A DNA stretch of 64,000 bases from Desulfonema magnum (GCF_017377395.1 NZ_CP061800.1:4113633-4177632); one strand, 5' to 3'; shown: positions 18,768 through 28,326, counted from the first letter of the stretch. Notes: generated by a model not told the origin, from the sequence alone. Numbers and translations are program-made.

Positions 18768-20351
18768 TTGAAAAATCTTTCACAAAGACTGGTTATTGTC
18801 CTTGCGGTTGTTATCGCTGCAATCATTTATATTCTTCCCACGGCAAATCCGAAATTATGGCCCCACAAGAAAATAAATCTCGGGCTTGACCTTCAGGGCG
18901 GCATGCATCTTGTTCTTGAAGTGGATACGGAAAAGGCCGTGGAAAGCACCGTGGAAAATATCACCCAGGAAATACGCAGTGTTCTTAAAGAAGAGCATAT
19001 GGGAAGAAATATTGTCATTGAGCGGGTTGAAAACACCCGGATATCAATCAAAATAAAAAATGGGGATAATATTGATGCCTTTGACAAGGTTTTTGACAGA
19101 GAATTCGCAGATCTGCGTATGCTTTCAAGAACTACGGAGAATGACGGCACTGTGAACCTTATGATGGATATTCCTGACAAGGAGACCGAACGGATTAAAA
19201 AATCAGCCTCGGAACAGGCCCTTGAAACCATAAGAAACCGAATTGACCAATTCGGTGTGAGTGAGCCTGACATCCGACGTCAGGGCGAAAGGCGAATACT
19301 GATACAGCTTCCCGGAGTCAAAGATACCCGGAGAGCCAAAGACCTTATCGGCAAAACCGCCTTGCTGGAGTTCAAACTGCTGGATGAAATAAATGATCCC
19401 GCGGAGGCTGAAAAAGGAAAGGTTCCCCGGGGAACCGAACTGCTTTATCAGGTCAAGGAAGACCGGGATACCCGGCGCGTCACAAAAATTCCTTTTCTTG
19501 TAAAAAAACGATCTCTTTTAACCGGTGCCTATCTTACGGACGCAAAAGTTGAAATAGACTCTCAGTATAATGAGCCTTATGTTTCCATTAAGTTTGATAA
19601 AAAAGGGGCGCGGATTTTTGGAAAAATCACCGAAGAAAATGTGAAAAAACGTCTTGCCATTGTACTGGATAAGAAAGTGTATTCTGCCCCGATGATTCAG
19701 GAAAAAATTCCCGGGGGCGAGGCCCGCATCACAGGAAGTTTTTCAGATCAGGAAGCCCGGGATCTTGCCATTGTTCTCCGTGCGGGCGCACTTCCGGCTC
19801 CGGTGAACATCCTTGAAGAAAGAACCGTGGGGCCTTCGCTCGGATCAGATTCTATCCGAAAAGGGCTGATGTCCATGTGCGTCGGCTTTGTCCTCGTGAT
19901 TTTCTTTATGATTATTTATTATAAGCTTTCAGGCGTGATCGCGGACCTTGCGCTGTTCCTTAATATTCTGCTTATTGCCGCGGGTCTGGCCGGTTTCCAG
20001 GCGACCCTGACCCTTCCGGGTATTGCAGGCATCATTCTCACCATCGGAATGGCCGTGGACGCCAATGTGCTGATATTTGAACGTGTCCGGGAGGAAATGA
20101 ACCTTGGCAAAACCCCCCACGCGGCAGTGAATGCGGGTTATGACAGAGCAACCCTCACCATTCTTGATGCCAACGTCACCACCCTTATTGCCGCGCTTGT
20201 TCTGTTTCAGTTCGGAACAGGCCCCATCAAAGGCTTTGCAGTCACCCTGAGCCTGGGTGTCATTGCCAGTCTGTTCACGGCTCTTATCATCACACGGCTT
20301 GTATTTGATTATTTATTGCTGAAACGAAAGATGAAAACATTAAGTATTTAA
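18768..20351 (+). CDS. secD: Protein translocase subunit SecD
   Basis: 527 residues from the TTG at 18768, chosen because AAGAGGAA precedes it and because it places TM1 (LVIVLAVVIAAIIYIL) near the N-terminus; an in-frame ATG at 18702 would add 22 residues. The motif GLDLQGGMHLVLEV, the periplasmic P1 domain, and the C-terminal membrane domain with IILTIGMAVDANVLIFERVREE are all typical. With SecF it uses the proton gradient to pull exported proteins across the inner membrane. secF follows after 78 bp. Confidence 0.96.
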   Translation: MKNLSQRLVIVLAVVIAAIIYILPTANPKLWPHKKINLGLDLQGGMHLVLEVDTEKAVESTVENITQEIRSVLKEEHMGRNIVIERVENTRISIKIKNGDNIDAFDKVFDREFADLRMLSRTTENDGTVNLMMDIPDKETERIKKSASEQALETIRNRIDQFGVSEPDIRRQGERRILIQLPGVKDTRRAKDLIGKTALLEFKLLDEINDPAEAEKGKVPRGTELLYQVKEDRDTRRVTKIPFLVKKRSLLTGAYLTDAKVEIDSQYNEPYVSIKFDKKGARIFGKITEENVKKRLAIVLDKKVYSAPMIQEKIPGGEARITGSFSDQEARDLAIVLRAGALPAPVNILEERTVGPSLGSDSIRKGLMSMCVGFVLVIFFMIIYYKLSGVIADLALFLNILLIAAGLAGFQATLTLPGIAGIILTIGMAVDANVLIFERVREEMNLGKTPHAAVNAGYDRATLTILDANVTTLIAALVLFQFGTGPIKGFAVTLSLGVIASLFTALIITRLVFDYLLLKRKMKTLSI

Positions 20352-20429
20352 AACATTGTGATCTGTTATGCGTCGTCTGTCAGACCAATAAGCAGTTTTA
20401 TCCATCAGAATTGAGAGGAGTCCATATAG

Positions 20430-21470
20430 ATGCAATTTATAAAACCTGGCATAAACATAGATTTTATAGGTAAAAGAAAAATCGGCTTTTATCTGTCTGT
20501 CATAATGATTCTTATTACCATTGCTTCGCTTGTCATTCAAAAGGGGCCCAGATACGGAATTGACTTTGCAGGCGGAACAGTTGTGCAGGTAAAATTTTCT
20601 TCCCCTGCAAAGATCAAAGATATCAAATCTGCTCTGAAACGCATAGATATCGGAATATCGTCTGTTCAGTCCTTTGGTGAGGAAAAAGATTATGAATATC
20701 TGATTCGGACTGAGGAGGCTGTCACGGGCGAAGGCTTTTCCCAGAAGGTGGAAAAGGCTTTAAAAAATGCAACAGGAAACGGTGCCGAGATTCGCCGGAT
20801 TGAAATGGTCGGCCCCAAAGTGGGCAAGGACCTGAGAGAAAAAGCATTGAAAGCCATGTTTTATGCGCTGCTTTTCATTACAGTTTATATATCCGGCCGT
20901 TTTGAATCAGAATGGGTAAAAAGCGGCATCATGGCAACAGGGCTTATTTTTTGTGTTTATTCTCTCTCAGGCTTTGATGTCAGCATTCCTTTCCTGATTA
21001 CAGCGGCGCTTGTTATTACCCTCACCCTGTTCTGGTTTCTCAAGCTGAAATACGCCATGGGCGCAATTGTGGCGCTGATTCATGATGTCACGATTACTGT
21101 GGGAATATTTTCCATTCTTGATAAGGAATTTTCTCTGGCGATTGTTGCGGCGCTTCTCACCATCATCGGATATTCCTTAAACGATACCATCATTGTGTTT
21201 GACCGTATCCGTGAAAACCTGAAAAAATATCATAAAAATCCTTTGGAAATGACGCTGAATAAAAGTATCAATGAGACCCTTAACCGCACGCTGCTGACAT
21301 CGCTGACAACCCTTATTGTGGTGGTCACGCTTTTCCTGCTGGGTGGCGGAATTATTCATGATTTTGCATTTGCAATGATTATTGGTGTTGCTGTGGGAAC
21401 ATACTCCTCAATATATGTCGCCAGCCCCATATTGCTTACTTGGCAGGCTTATGAAAGACGGAAACAATGA
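20430..21470 (+). CDS. secF: Protein translocase subunit SecF
   Basis: 346 residues, longer than the usual ~300-310. YGIDFAGGTVVQV and the C-terminal GYSLNDTIIVFDRIREN motif identify SecF. The extra length lies after RFESEW: about 40 residues with two further hydrophobic stretches (ATGLIFCVYSLSG, FLITAALVITLTLFWFL) before YAMGAIVALIHDV. GAGAGG lies just upstream of the ATG. It ends in the TTGTGAT heptad array that precedes dprA. Confidence 0.96.
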   Translation: MQFIKPGINIDFIGKRKIGFYLSVIMILITIASLVIQKGPRYGIDFAGGTVVQVKFSSPAKIKDIKSALKRIDIGISSVQSFGEEKDYEYLIRTEEAVTGEGFSQKVEKALKNATGNGAEIRRIEMVGPKVGKDLREKALKAMFYALLFITVYISGRFESEWVKSGIMATGLIFCVYSLSGFDVSIPFLITAALVITLTLFWFLKLKYAMGAIVALIHDVTITVGIFSILDKEFSLAIVAALLTIIGYSLNDTIIVFDRIRENLKKYHKNPLEMTLNKSINETLNRTLLTSLTTLIVVVTLFLLGGGIIHDFAFAMIIGVAVGTYSSIYVASPILLTWQAYERRKQ

Positions 21471-21472
21471 TA

Positions 21473-21621
21473 ACAGTGATTTGTGATTTGGAATTTGTGA
21501 TTTGAAATTCTTGTGATTTGGAATTTGTGATTTGGAACTTGCAATTTGTGATTTGTGGCTTATCCTATTGCTAATAAAAGGACTGCTAATAAATCACAAA
21601 TCACAAGTCACAAATCACAAA
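21473..21621. repeat. Heptanucleotide hairpin array (TTGTGAT)n ... (ATCACAA)n
   Basis: Eleven or so TTGTGAT/TTGGAAT units in one direction (21473-21560) are followed after a short loop by inverted ATCACAA units (21590-21621) ending at the dprA ATG. Confidence 0.9.
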
Positions 21622-22740
21622 ATGAACAAAGCTTTACCATGGTTTGCCCTGAAAAGTGTTCCGGGAATCGGAAATCATTTTTTCAAAAGGCTGTTGGATC
21701 GCTTTAAGTTTCCCGCGCATGTTTTTGATGCCTCTTATGAGGAACTCAGCGAAGTGGAAGGAATCACCCATCGTCTGATATCTGCCATTCAGGGACATAA
21801 AACGCCGGACTGGGTGAAAAGAGAACTTGATCTTGCAGAACAACAGGGCTATAAAATTGTCACCATGACGGATCCCGAGTATCCGCCCCTTTTGCTTCAA
21901 CTACCTGATCCGCCGCCTTTTTTATATGTTTACGGAAACCTTGGCAATTCCGCAAAAAGCATTGCTGTTGTGGGATCCAGGAACGCCACGCATTATGGTG
22001 TTTCCACAACAATACATTTATGTTCGGAGCTGGCGTCGCTTAAAATCACAGTTGTCAGCGGCATGGCAATGGGAATTGATACCGCTGCCCATGACGGGGC
22101 GATCATGGGCAAAGGAAAAACCATCGCTGTCCTGGGAAGCGGTTTGGAGCAGATTTATCCCCGACAAAATCAGAAACTGTTTCATGCGATTGCAGAAAAC
22201 GGGGCTGTTGTTTCCGAATTTCATCTGAGGGCGGGACCGAAACCGTATCACTTTCCCATAAGAAACAGAATTATCAGCGGAATTTCCATGGGCACCGTTG
22301 TGGTGGAAGCCCATCGAAAGAGCGGGGCCCTGATCACAGCACGTTTTGCAGCGGAACAGAACAGGGAAGTGTTTGCTGTGCCGGGAAATATTCATTCATT
22401 TAAAAGTATCGGCCCCCATAACCTGATAAAAGACGGGGCCAAACTGGTTTCAAATGTACAGGATATTATAGAAGAAGTTCCGCATCTCATAAAGTCCCAC
22501 ATTGCAAACAAGGATATCAGCCAGAATAAAATATTGGACAGGCTTCCGCCTCTCTCATCAGAAGAGGAACAGGTCTTTGAAGCCCTGGGACCGTATCCGA
22601 TTCACATAGACGATCTTTCTCGGAAGCTTTCCATGGATTCAGGAAAACTTTCGAGTATATTGTTGCAGCTCGAACTCAGAGGAATTGTGCAACAGGATCC
22701 GGGAAAGCTTTTTTCAATAGAAATTAAGAATATGTTTTAG
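21622..22740 (+). CDS. dprA: DNA-processing protein DprA
   Basis: 372 residues from the Met that begins NKALPWFALKSVPGIG. The longer in-frame reading from 21532 is made only of heptad repeat sequence and is rejected. An N-terminal helix-hairpin-helix region is followed by the Rossmann-like core with IAVVGSRNATHYG, VVSGMAMGIDTAAHDGA and GSGLEQIYPRQN, and a C-terminal winged-helix segment (IHIDDLSRKLSMDSGKLSSIL). DprA loads RecA on incoming single strands in natural transformation. The ATG has no Shine-Dalgarno; the heptad array abuts it. A ComEA-like protein lies at 30.7 kb. Confidence 0.95.
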   Translation: MNKALPWFALKSVPGIGNHFFKRLLDRFKFPAHVFDASYEELSEVEGITHRLISAIQGHKTPDWVKRELDLAEQQGYKIVTMTDPEYPPLLLQLPDPPPFLYVYGNLGNSAKSIAVVGSRNATHYGVSTTIHLCSELASLKITVVSGMAMGIDTAAHDGAIMGKGKTIAVLGSGLEQIYPRQNQKLFHAIAENGAVVSEFHLRAGPKPYHFPIRNRIISGISMGTVVVEAHRKSGALITARFAAEQNREVFAVPGNIHSFKSIGPHNLIKDGAKLVSNVQDIIEEVPHLIKSHIANKDISQNKILDRLPPLSSEEEQVFEALGPYPIHIDDLSRKLSMDSGKLSSILLQLELRGIVQQDPGKLFSIEIKNMF

Positions 22741-22806
22741 TCAGTTATCAGATGTCAGCGATGAACTGACACCTGACAACTGATACCTGACAACTGATAA
22801 CTGACA
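22741..22806. repeat. Heptanucleotide array (CTGACAA/CTGATAC)n
   Basis: Tandem ACTGACA CCTGACA ACTGATA units, with an inverted GTTATCAGATGTCAG arm at the 5' side, between dprA and topA. Confidence 0.85.
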
Positions 22807-22821
22807 AAAGGATGAGTAGTT

Positions 22822-25086
22822 GTGAGTAAACCGCTTGTTATTGTAGAATCACCGACAAAAATAAAAACCCTTCAGAAATATCTCGGCAAAGATTACAATG
22901 TGGCTGCCACGGTGGGCCACATCAAAGACCTTCCTGCAAAAGAAATGGGAATTGATATCGAAGATCATTTCAAGCCGAAATACAAGACGATTTCCGGCAA
23001 GCAGAAGATTATCACATCTTTGAAAAAAGCCGCAGGTGAAGCCACGGACATCTATCTTGCTCCTGACCCGGACAGGGAGGGAGAGGCGATTGCATGGCAT
23101 GCGGCCGAAATTTTAAAGAAAAAAGAACGCAAATTTCACAGGGTGCTGTTTCATGAACTCACAAAGAAGGCCATTCACGAGGCAATGGCTTCCCCCCAGG
23201 AACTTCACCGGAACAAATACGAGGCCCAGCAGGCCCGGAGGATTCTGGACAGACTGGTGGGGTATCAGATTTCCCCGTTGCTGTGGCGCAAGGTGAAAAG
23301 AGGACTGAGCGCGGGCCGGGTGCAGTCGGTTGCGGTCCGAATTATCTGTGAAAGGGAGCGGGAGATACATGCGTTTGAGTCAGAGGAATACTGGTCTGTC
23401 ACTGCGTATCTTGAGGGCGATGTTCCGCCTCCGTTTATGGCAAAGCTGACAAAAAAACAGGGAAAAAAGATTCATATTCCCAATGAAGCCGAAGTCATGA
23501 AGATTTTAAATGAGTTGTCCGCGGAAAAATTACTTGTGGAAAAAGTGATTAAAAAGACCACAAAACGAAATCCGCTTCCTCCGTTTATCACGAGCAAACT
23601 CCAGCAGGAAGCCATCCGAAAGCTCAGGTTTTCCGCCAAAAAAACCATGATTGTGGCCCAGCAGCTTTATGAGGGAATTGAGATTGAAGGGGGCGAGCCT
23701 GTGGGGCTGATCACCTACATGCGTACGGATTCCACCCGAATTGCCCAGGAAGCTGCCGAAGAAGCCCTTGGGCTGATCCGGGAGCGGTTTGGTGAGGAGT
23801 ATGCCATTCAGAAGCCGAGATTTTTCAAAAATCGCAAAAAAGTTCAGGATGCCCATGAGGCCATACGTCCCACATCGGTTTTTAATACTCCTGAAAAACT
23901 CGCGTCCTATCTTTCCAAAGACCAGCTCAGTTTATACACCCTTATCTGGCAGCGGTTTGTCGCGTCCCAGATGAAACAGGCGCTGATTAACAATAATTCT
24001 GTAACTGTCAAGGCTGGTTCCTATTTGTTCAACGCAAGCGGTTCCACGATAAAATTTCCCGGTTTTATGGCACTTTATATGTCTTCGGATGAAGAAAATG
24101 AGGATAAGTCAAAAATTCTTCCCGAACTTTCCCAGGGCATGGAACTGAAGCTGAACAAATTTGACCCGAAACAGCATTTTACCATGCCAAGACCCAGGTT
24201 TTCGGAGGCCTCGTTGGTGAAGGAGCTTGAAGAAAACGGCATTGGCAGACCCAGCACCTATGCGACAATTTTATCCACCATAAGGGAAAAAGGATATGTG
24301 GAGTTTGTCAAAGGGTCTTTCAGGCCCACTGAACTGGGGTTTATTGTAAATGATCTGATCGTGGAAAGCTTTCCGGATGTGTTTAATGTTGATTTTACTG
24401 CCAAAATGGAGGATGATCTGGATCGTATCGAAGCCGCGGAGGTGGATTCTTTAAAGGTTCTGAACGGGTTTTACACGCCTTTTAAGAAAGAGCTGGATAT
24501 GGCTTCGGAGACCATGCTGAGTATGAAAGGCGTCGGGTTTGCCACAGATATTGACTGCCCCGAATGCGGTAAAAAGCTTCATGTCAAGGTCGGTAAAAAC
24601 GGACATTTTCTTGCGTGCAGCGGATATCCGGATTGTAAGTACAGCAACGATTATACCCGGGACGAAAAAGGGCGGATCCGGCCTGTTGAGATATCCCATG
24701 AAGAGGTCGGGGATAAGGTTTGTGAAAAATGCGGAAAGCCCATGGTGGTGAAACGTGGGAAATATGGCACGTTTCTTGCCTGTAGCGGCTACCCGGACTG
24801 TAAACATACGCAGTCCACAGACTCAAACAACGGGGGACAGGCAACAGGAATCAAGTGTCCGAATGAGGGCTGTGACGGGGAACTGGTTCAGCGAAGATCC
24901 AAACGGGGGAAAGTCTTTTATGGTTGCAGCCGTTATCCGGATTGCACTTTTGCCATATGGGACAAACCCGTGGATGAGGCATGTCCGGCCTGCGGCGCGA
25001 GCTTTCTGGTTGAAAAGTCTTCCAAAAAGGAAGGGACGTTTCTGGCCTGCCTGAATAAAGACTGCGGGTTTAAGAAAAGTGCATAA
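22822..25086 (+). CDS. topA: DNA topoisomerase I
   Basis: 754 residues with a GTG start. The Toprim domain starts LVIVESPTKIKTLQKYLG and holds APDPDREGEAIAWHAA. The active-site Tyr is in ITYMRTDSTR (Y299). Four C-terminal zinc ribbons follow from about residue 575 (CPECGKKL, CEKCGKPM, CPNEGCDGEL, CPACGASF), all with Cys pairs. It relaxes negative supercoils by cutting one strand. It lies 80 bp after dprA on the same strand, a common pairing. Confidence 0.97.
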   Translation: MSKPLVIVESPTKIKTLQKYLGKDYNVAATVGHIKDLPAKEMGIDIEDHFKPKYKTISGKQKIITSLKKAAGEATDIYLAPDPDREGEAIAWHAAEILKKKERKFHRVLFHELTKKAIHEAMASPQELHRNKYEAQQARRILDRLVGYQISPLLWRKVKRGLSAGRVQSVAVRIICEREREIHAFESEEYWSVTAYLEGDVPPPFMAKLTKKQGKKIHIPNEAEVMKILNELSAEKLLVEKVIKKTTKRNPLPPFITSKLQQEAIRKLRFSAKKTMIVAQQLYEGIEIEGGEPVGLITYMRTDSTRIAQEAAEEALGLIRERFGEEYAIQKPRFFKNRKKVQDAHEAIRPTSVFNTPEKLASYLSKDQLSLYTLIWQRFVASQMKQALINNNSVTVKAGSYLFNASGSTIKFPGFMALYMSSDEENEDKSKILPELSQGMELKLNKFDPKQHFTMPRPRFSEASLVKELEENGIGRPSTYATILSTIREKGYVEFVKGSFRPTELGFIVNDLIVESFPDVFNVDFTAKMEDDLDRIEAAEVDSLKVLNGFYTPFKKELDMASETMLSMKGVGFATDIDCPECGKKLHVKVGKNGHFLACSGYPDCKYSNDYTRDEKGRIRPVEISHEEVGDKVCEKCGKPMVVKRGKYGTFLACSGYPDCKHTQSTDSNNGGQATGIKCPNEGCDGELVQRRSKRGKVFYGCSRYPDCTFAIWDKPVDEACPACGASFLVEKSSKKEGTFLACLNKDCGFKKSA

Positions 25087-25091
25087 CATCA

Positions 25092-25142
25092 GTTAAAAAG
25101 CGTATGTCAGACTTGCAAAGTCTTCGACCCTCTTTAACTGCT
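25092..25142 (+). terminator. Possible topA terminator hairpin
   Basis: AGTTAAA...TTTAACT arms enclose an inner AGACTT/AAGTCT stem just after the topA stop. No clear U tract follows, so this is tentative. Confidence 0.4.
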
Positions 25143-25235
25143 TGAAAATTTTTGTTCAGACCTTTTAAATATTAAGGGGGAATCCCACCATGTAACAACA
25201 TTGGCCTCGGATGCCCCCTTTCTTCACACAGAAAA

Positions 25236-25778
25236 TCAGAACCTAAGGCCCATACCTATCGTATAAATGAATCTGCCGTCGGAAAAAGCGTCATCCCACT
25301 CATCATAATCTGTTTCAAGCAGGATTTCATACTCCACCATCGTTGTAATAAAAGTTGTGTCGCTGATAAAATATTTCAAACCAACTTCGGGACAGGCAAT
25401 AAAATCACTGTCTATCTCATCACCGTAGCGGTAACCGAAATTAACCCCGACGAATGCTGTTAACGGCTCCAAAATTCCTTTCAGTCCCAGATCATCCATG
25501 TAGCGGTCCGCTGCAATACGGCTTGAGCCAGCCCAGTCGGTCTCACCATCACCACTGTCAGAAAAGCTCAGGCCCTGGCGAAATGCAATCTCAATATTAT
25601 CCTTGATGAAATAGCCCACACTGGCCTGCATGGAAATTACCGCATTATCAAAATCATTTTCGCTTTCACCGCTTCCGCTGAGGGTGAATGTCCGGTCTTT
25701 TGCTTGGAAACTTCCGGCATTGGCAGCCACCGGCAGGATCAGCAGTCCCACCATAATAACCATAATCAATTTTTTCAT
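25236..25778 (-). CDS. Outer-membrane beta-barrel protein
   Basis: 180 residues. The signal peptide KKLIMVIMVGLLILPVAANA is followed by a small-barrel pattern of alternating strands (VGYFIKDNIEIAF, AFVGVNFGYRYGDE, VGLKYFISDTTFI) and ends with an aromatic residue (GMGLRF), the usual outer-membrane signal. It resembles the OmpW/OprF-type small barrel superfamily. The specific role is unknown. GGAGG-like sequence precedes the start. Confidence 0.75.
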   Translation of the reverse strand: MKKLIMVIMVGLLILPVAANAGSFQAKDRTFTLSGSGESENDFDNAVISMQASVGYFIKDNIEIAFRQGLSFSDSGDGETDWAGSSRIAADRYMDDLGLKGILEPLTAFVGVNFGYRYGDEIDSDFIACPEVGLKYFISDTTFITTMVEYEILLETDYDEWDDAFSDGRFIYTIGMGLRF

Positions 25779-26124
25779 CTTTTTCTTTCCTCCTTCAGTT
25801 AAAAAATATAAAGTTAATATATAATGAGCAAAATTAACAGGTTTGCTCTTGATACCAGGCAGCGTGTTTTTTCAGATATTCAGCGTCATGTCCCTTATGT
25901 CTCCTGTGTAGGTATAACACTTATTTTTCACAATGATAATCGGATAATTCTTCGTTGCCATTTTGATATTTTCTTTATCCATATATATGCATAAAAGCAA
26001 ACTATCATTTTCAGATAATATTTCAAGTCCGGACATGCCAGCATACTTTCAAAATGGATTCAAAGGGTTATATTTTTTATATTCAGGACCGGAACATCAC
26101 CCTGAAAAGCTTGCTATGCAAATT
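25779..26124. other. Spacer between the barrel and DUF1152 genes
   Basis: AT-rich; no gene, strong hairpin or repeat seen. Confidence 0.3.
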
Positions 26125-27075
26125 TTATATTGGGATTGATTCATATTGTTTTACTGAAGTGCTTTTCCTGGCTCTGTCTATGGCATCTGCAACATCACTT
26201 ACTTCCGCAGAAGTAATTGATTCTTCATAAAATAATTTCATTTTGGCAACATTTTGGGCATCAAAAAACCATAACAACGCTGTCAGCGGAGATATCCAGG
26301 GCGGGTTATACTCTGTTTTCGGATGAACAGACACCTTTCCATAAACACCTTCCATTGATGCCAGTATTGTGCTGATGATGATACTTCTTTTTATGGGTTC
26401 AGTCTGATGAAAAATATAATTCATTGCTGAAATAAATTCATTCCCTGGTTTTTCAGCTCTGTTTAATACTGATACCCCGATCAGGGCATTTTCTTTCATC
26501 AGATCAGATATTCTGTTTAATGCCTGAGCATGTGAAACTTCATTCGCCGCACCTTCCGTGCCAAATGCAGTACAAACATAAATCTTATCTGAAGCATCAC
26601 ACAAACTGGCAGATATTACGGAAATTGAATCCATGGAAGGTGTTCCCAGATCATATTCATCTCCTCTGAAAATACCATCCACGCCCCCGTCAACACAGAA
26701 TACCGTATCAATATTGAATTTATTTATCAGATAATTATAACTGGTCAAAGTGGGGCGTACTCCCCCGTGTGCAATACACCATACTGATTTGTTAATCCCT
26801 TTGCTTTTATACCATTTTGATAAAAGCAGTTCCGGGAAATAATCTGAATTTGGGAGAACAGAAGTGCTGTCTGTTTCTAATAATCTTTTATTATGCCATG
26901 TCGCATTTTGAATTTCATTCAGATTTGTAAATGAATAATTTGCGATCAGCACTTCGCAGCCTTGTGACTCCAGTTCAAGAACTATTGGCAGCCCGCAAAG
27001 AAAATCATATCCGCCGCCAGCTCCCGCGACAAGAATTCTTTTTTTGTTGTCAATTGTAAAAGGTAAGATACTCAA
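26125..27075 (-). CDS. DUF1152 family protein
   Basis: 317 residues from a TTG at 27075 preceded by AAGGAAA; an ATG at 27114 gives 329 but lacks a ribosome site. The start KKRILVAGAGGGYDFLCGLP is a Rossmann-like nucleotide or metabolite-binding loop, and CVDGGVDGIFRGDEYDLGTPSMDSI is the DUF1152 signature. No enzymatic activity is established for the family. It lies downstream of the TIR/SLATT pair on the same strand but is separated from it by a palindromic insertion. Confidence 0.75.
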   Translation of the reverse strand: MSILPFTIDNKKRILVAGAGGGYDFLCGLPIVLELESQGCEVLIANYSFTNLNEIQNATWHNKRLLETDSTSVLPNSDYFPELLLSKWYKSKGINKSVWCIAHGGVRPTLTSYNYLINKFNIDTVFCVDGGVDGIFRGDEYDLGTPSMDSISVISASLCDASDKIYVCTAFGTEGAANEVSHAQALNRISDLMKENALIGVSVLNRAEKPGNEFISAMNYIFHQTEPIKRSIIISTILASMEGVYGKVSVHPKTEYNPPWISPLTALLWFFDAQNVAKMKLFYEESITSAEVSDVADAIDRARKSTSVKQYESIPI

Positions 27076-27207
27076 ATGTAATTTCCTTTTTTCGCTGTTT
27101 TGCCTAACGAACATGATCAGTGACGACCGGGGGCTGACAAGACGTTTCAGAAAAGATTCGCTCCCGCCACCTCGAGTAAAAAGGGGGTGTTACCCCATAC
27201 ACATCCG

Positions 27208-27356
27208 GATAAGTCTAAAAGTGTTGACCTTTCAATAAAATTAGCAGGTTATTTGTTTTAATATCAGGGGAATCCTGCCAAAATACAGGTGTAAATAAAA
27301 TCTGTTTAAATTTCAGAGTGTTAATCTAAAAAGTCAACACTTATAGACTTATGCGT
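27208..27356. mobile_element. MITE-like insertion with ATAAGTCTAAAAGTGTTGAC ends
   Basis: Terminal inverted repeats ATAAGTCTAAAAGTGTTGAC (27209-27228) and ATAAGTCTATAAGTGTTGAC (complement at 27334-27353) match at all but one base, and an inner GCAGG/CCTGC stem is present. The right end lies inside the 3' codons of the TIR gene. No transposase is encoded. Confidence 0.7.
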
Positions 27357-27639
27357 ATATTCCAAGGATTCCTTTACCATCATCCCAAGCTTTTTTTATT
27401 TCATATTTTACCCAATTCCTGCCCGCCGTCTTTTCACCAATGAGAACAATAGCGACTGATTTTTCCTTTAATTGGTTATCAATCCATTTTTGAATAACCT
27501 TATTCCCCCCTCTTTTAATCTGTTCCCAATCATTATCTGAAGCAGGTCTGTTACCTTCAAATACACCCATATTTCTTACTTGCGATGCACGCCAGTTATC
27601 CAGTTTGTAGTGAAAACTATAAAATGCTCTTCTTTGCAT
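27349..27639 (-). CDS. TIR-like (DUF1863/ThsB-type) protein, probably 3'-truncated
   Basis: 96 residues. The start RRAFYSFHYKLDNWRASQVRN is the signature of the MTH538/ThsB TIR-like family, and VAIVLIGEKTAGRNWVKYEI with KKAWDDGKGILGIY continues it. The family normally runs on after GIY; here the frame ends one residue later at the boundary of the palindromic element at 27208-27356, so the C-terminus seems to have been removed by that insertion. A good ribosome site (AGAAGGAAAA) precedes the ATG. ThsB-type proteins sense phage and make a cyclic-ADP-ribose-like signal. The partner SLATT gene lies 75 nt upstream in the same direction. Confidence 0.75.
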   Translation of the reverse strand: MQRRAFYSFHYKLDNWRASQVRNMGVFEGNRPASDNDWEQIKRGGNKVIQKWIDNQLKEKSVAIVLIGEKTAGRNWVKYEIKKAWDDGKGILGIYA

Positions 27640-27714
27640 AATAATTTTCCTTCTGTTTTAAGTTAACTGCCTAATGTTTGAGCTGTGGGGCCACGGCTCT
27701 TTATAAGCAAATTA

Positions 27715-28326
27715 TCAGCCATTTTGTCCGCCTGATTTAACATCTTCGATAGTTGGTAAACTTTCTGTCTCAGCATTTCGGACCAATCTGCGGATGTGTT
27801 CAACTTCAGAAAAATAGTTATCAATTTGTTCGTGTTCGTCTTTGCCCAATGTATGTGGTCGGTCTAAAAGGCGCCTGTATAGATCATAAAATTCTGATTC
27901 GCCATGACGAAAGGCTTTCATTCCATCGGCTACTTTTAAACCTTTGTGAAAACTTAGCGCTAACGCAACATGACCAGAGACAAGAACTATTAGCAATTTG
28001 GAATACTCCGGAGTTGATGATGACTCCGGGCTTAATGAAGCAATGATAGGCACCGCCCAAGCTGAAAGAATTGTCCAAATAACACAGTAGTAATGGAATG
28101 AGGTATATGTTTCAGCCCGTTTTTTCCAAAAGCCTAATGTTCCTATTAATCGTGAATAATGGTCAGACAAACGTTGTTTGTTTTGCTCACTGAAATGAGG
28201 ACAACTTTCAAATGATACTCCACCAGGATTTAATTTGACACCAGCAATAATATTCTTGATAGTTGGTATCAATGTAATCAACGCTATGGATAGATAACCC
28301 CAAAATATTGTTTTGTATATATCCAT
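27715..28326 (-). CDS. SLATT-domain membrane effector
   Basis: 203 residues. The core FWKKRAETYTSFHYYCVIWTIL, a second hydrophobic stretch (YSKLLIVLVSGHVALALS) and the following FHKGLKVADGMKAFRHGESEFYDLYRRLL fit the SLATT family (two-helix membrane proteins tied to SMODS, SLOG and TIR genes), thought to form pores that kill infected cells. An extra N-terminal membrane helix (YLSIALITLIPTI) gives about three in total. AGGGGAATT precedes the ATG. The TIR gene follows, so the two probably form one immune operon: TIR as sensor and signal maker, SLATT as effector (inference). Confidence 0.75.
   Translation of the reverse strand: MDIYKTIFWGYLSIALITLIPTIKNIIAGVKLNPGGVSFESCPHFSEQNKQRLSDHYSRLIGTLGFWKKRAETYTSFHYYCVIWTILSAWAVPIIASLSPESSSTPEYSKLLIVLVSGHVALALSFHKGLKVADGMKAFRHGESEFYDLYRRLLDRPHTLGKDEHEQIDNYFSEVEHIRRLVRNAETESLPTIEDVKSGGQNG

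Noticed and set aside
21532..21621. N-terminal extension of dprA
   Set aside because: Encoded only by the heptad array and absent from the DprA family; the start at 21622 was kept.
25090..25200. Possible riboswitch after topA
   Set aside because: It follows a stop codon and precedes no co-directional gene; a terminator or simple hairpin is more likely.
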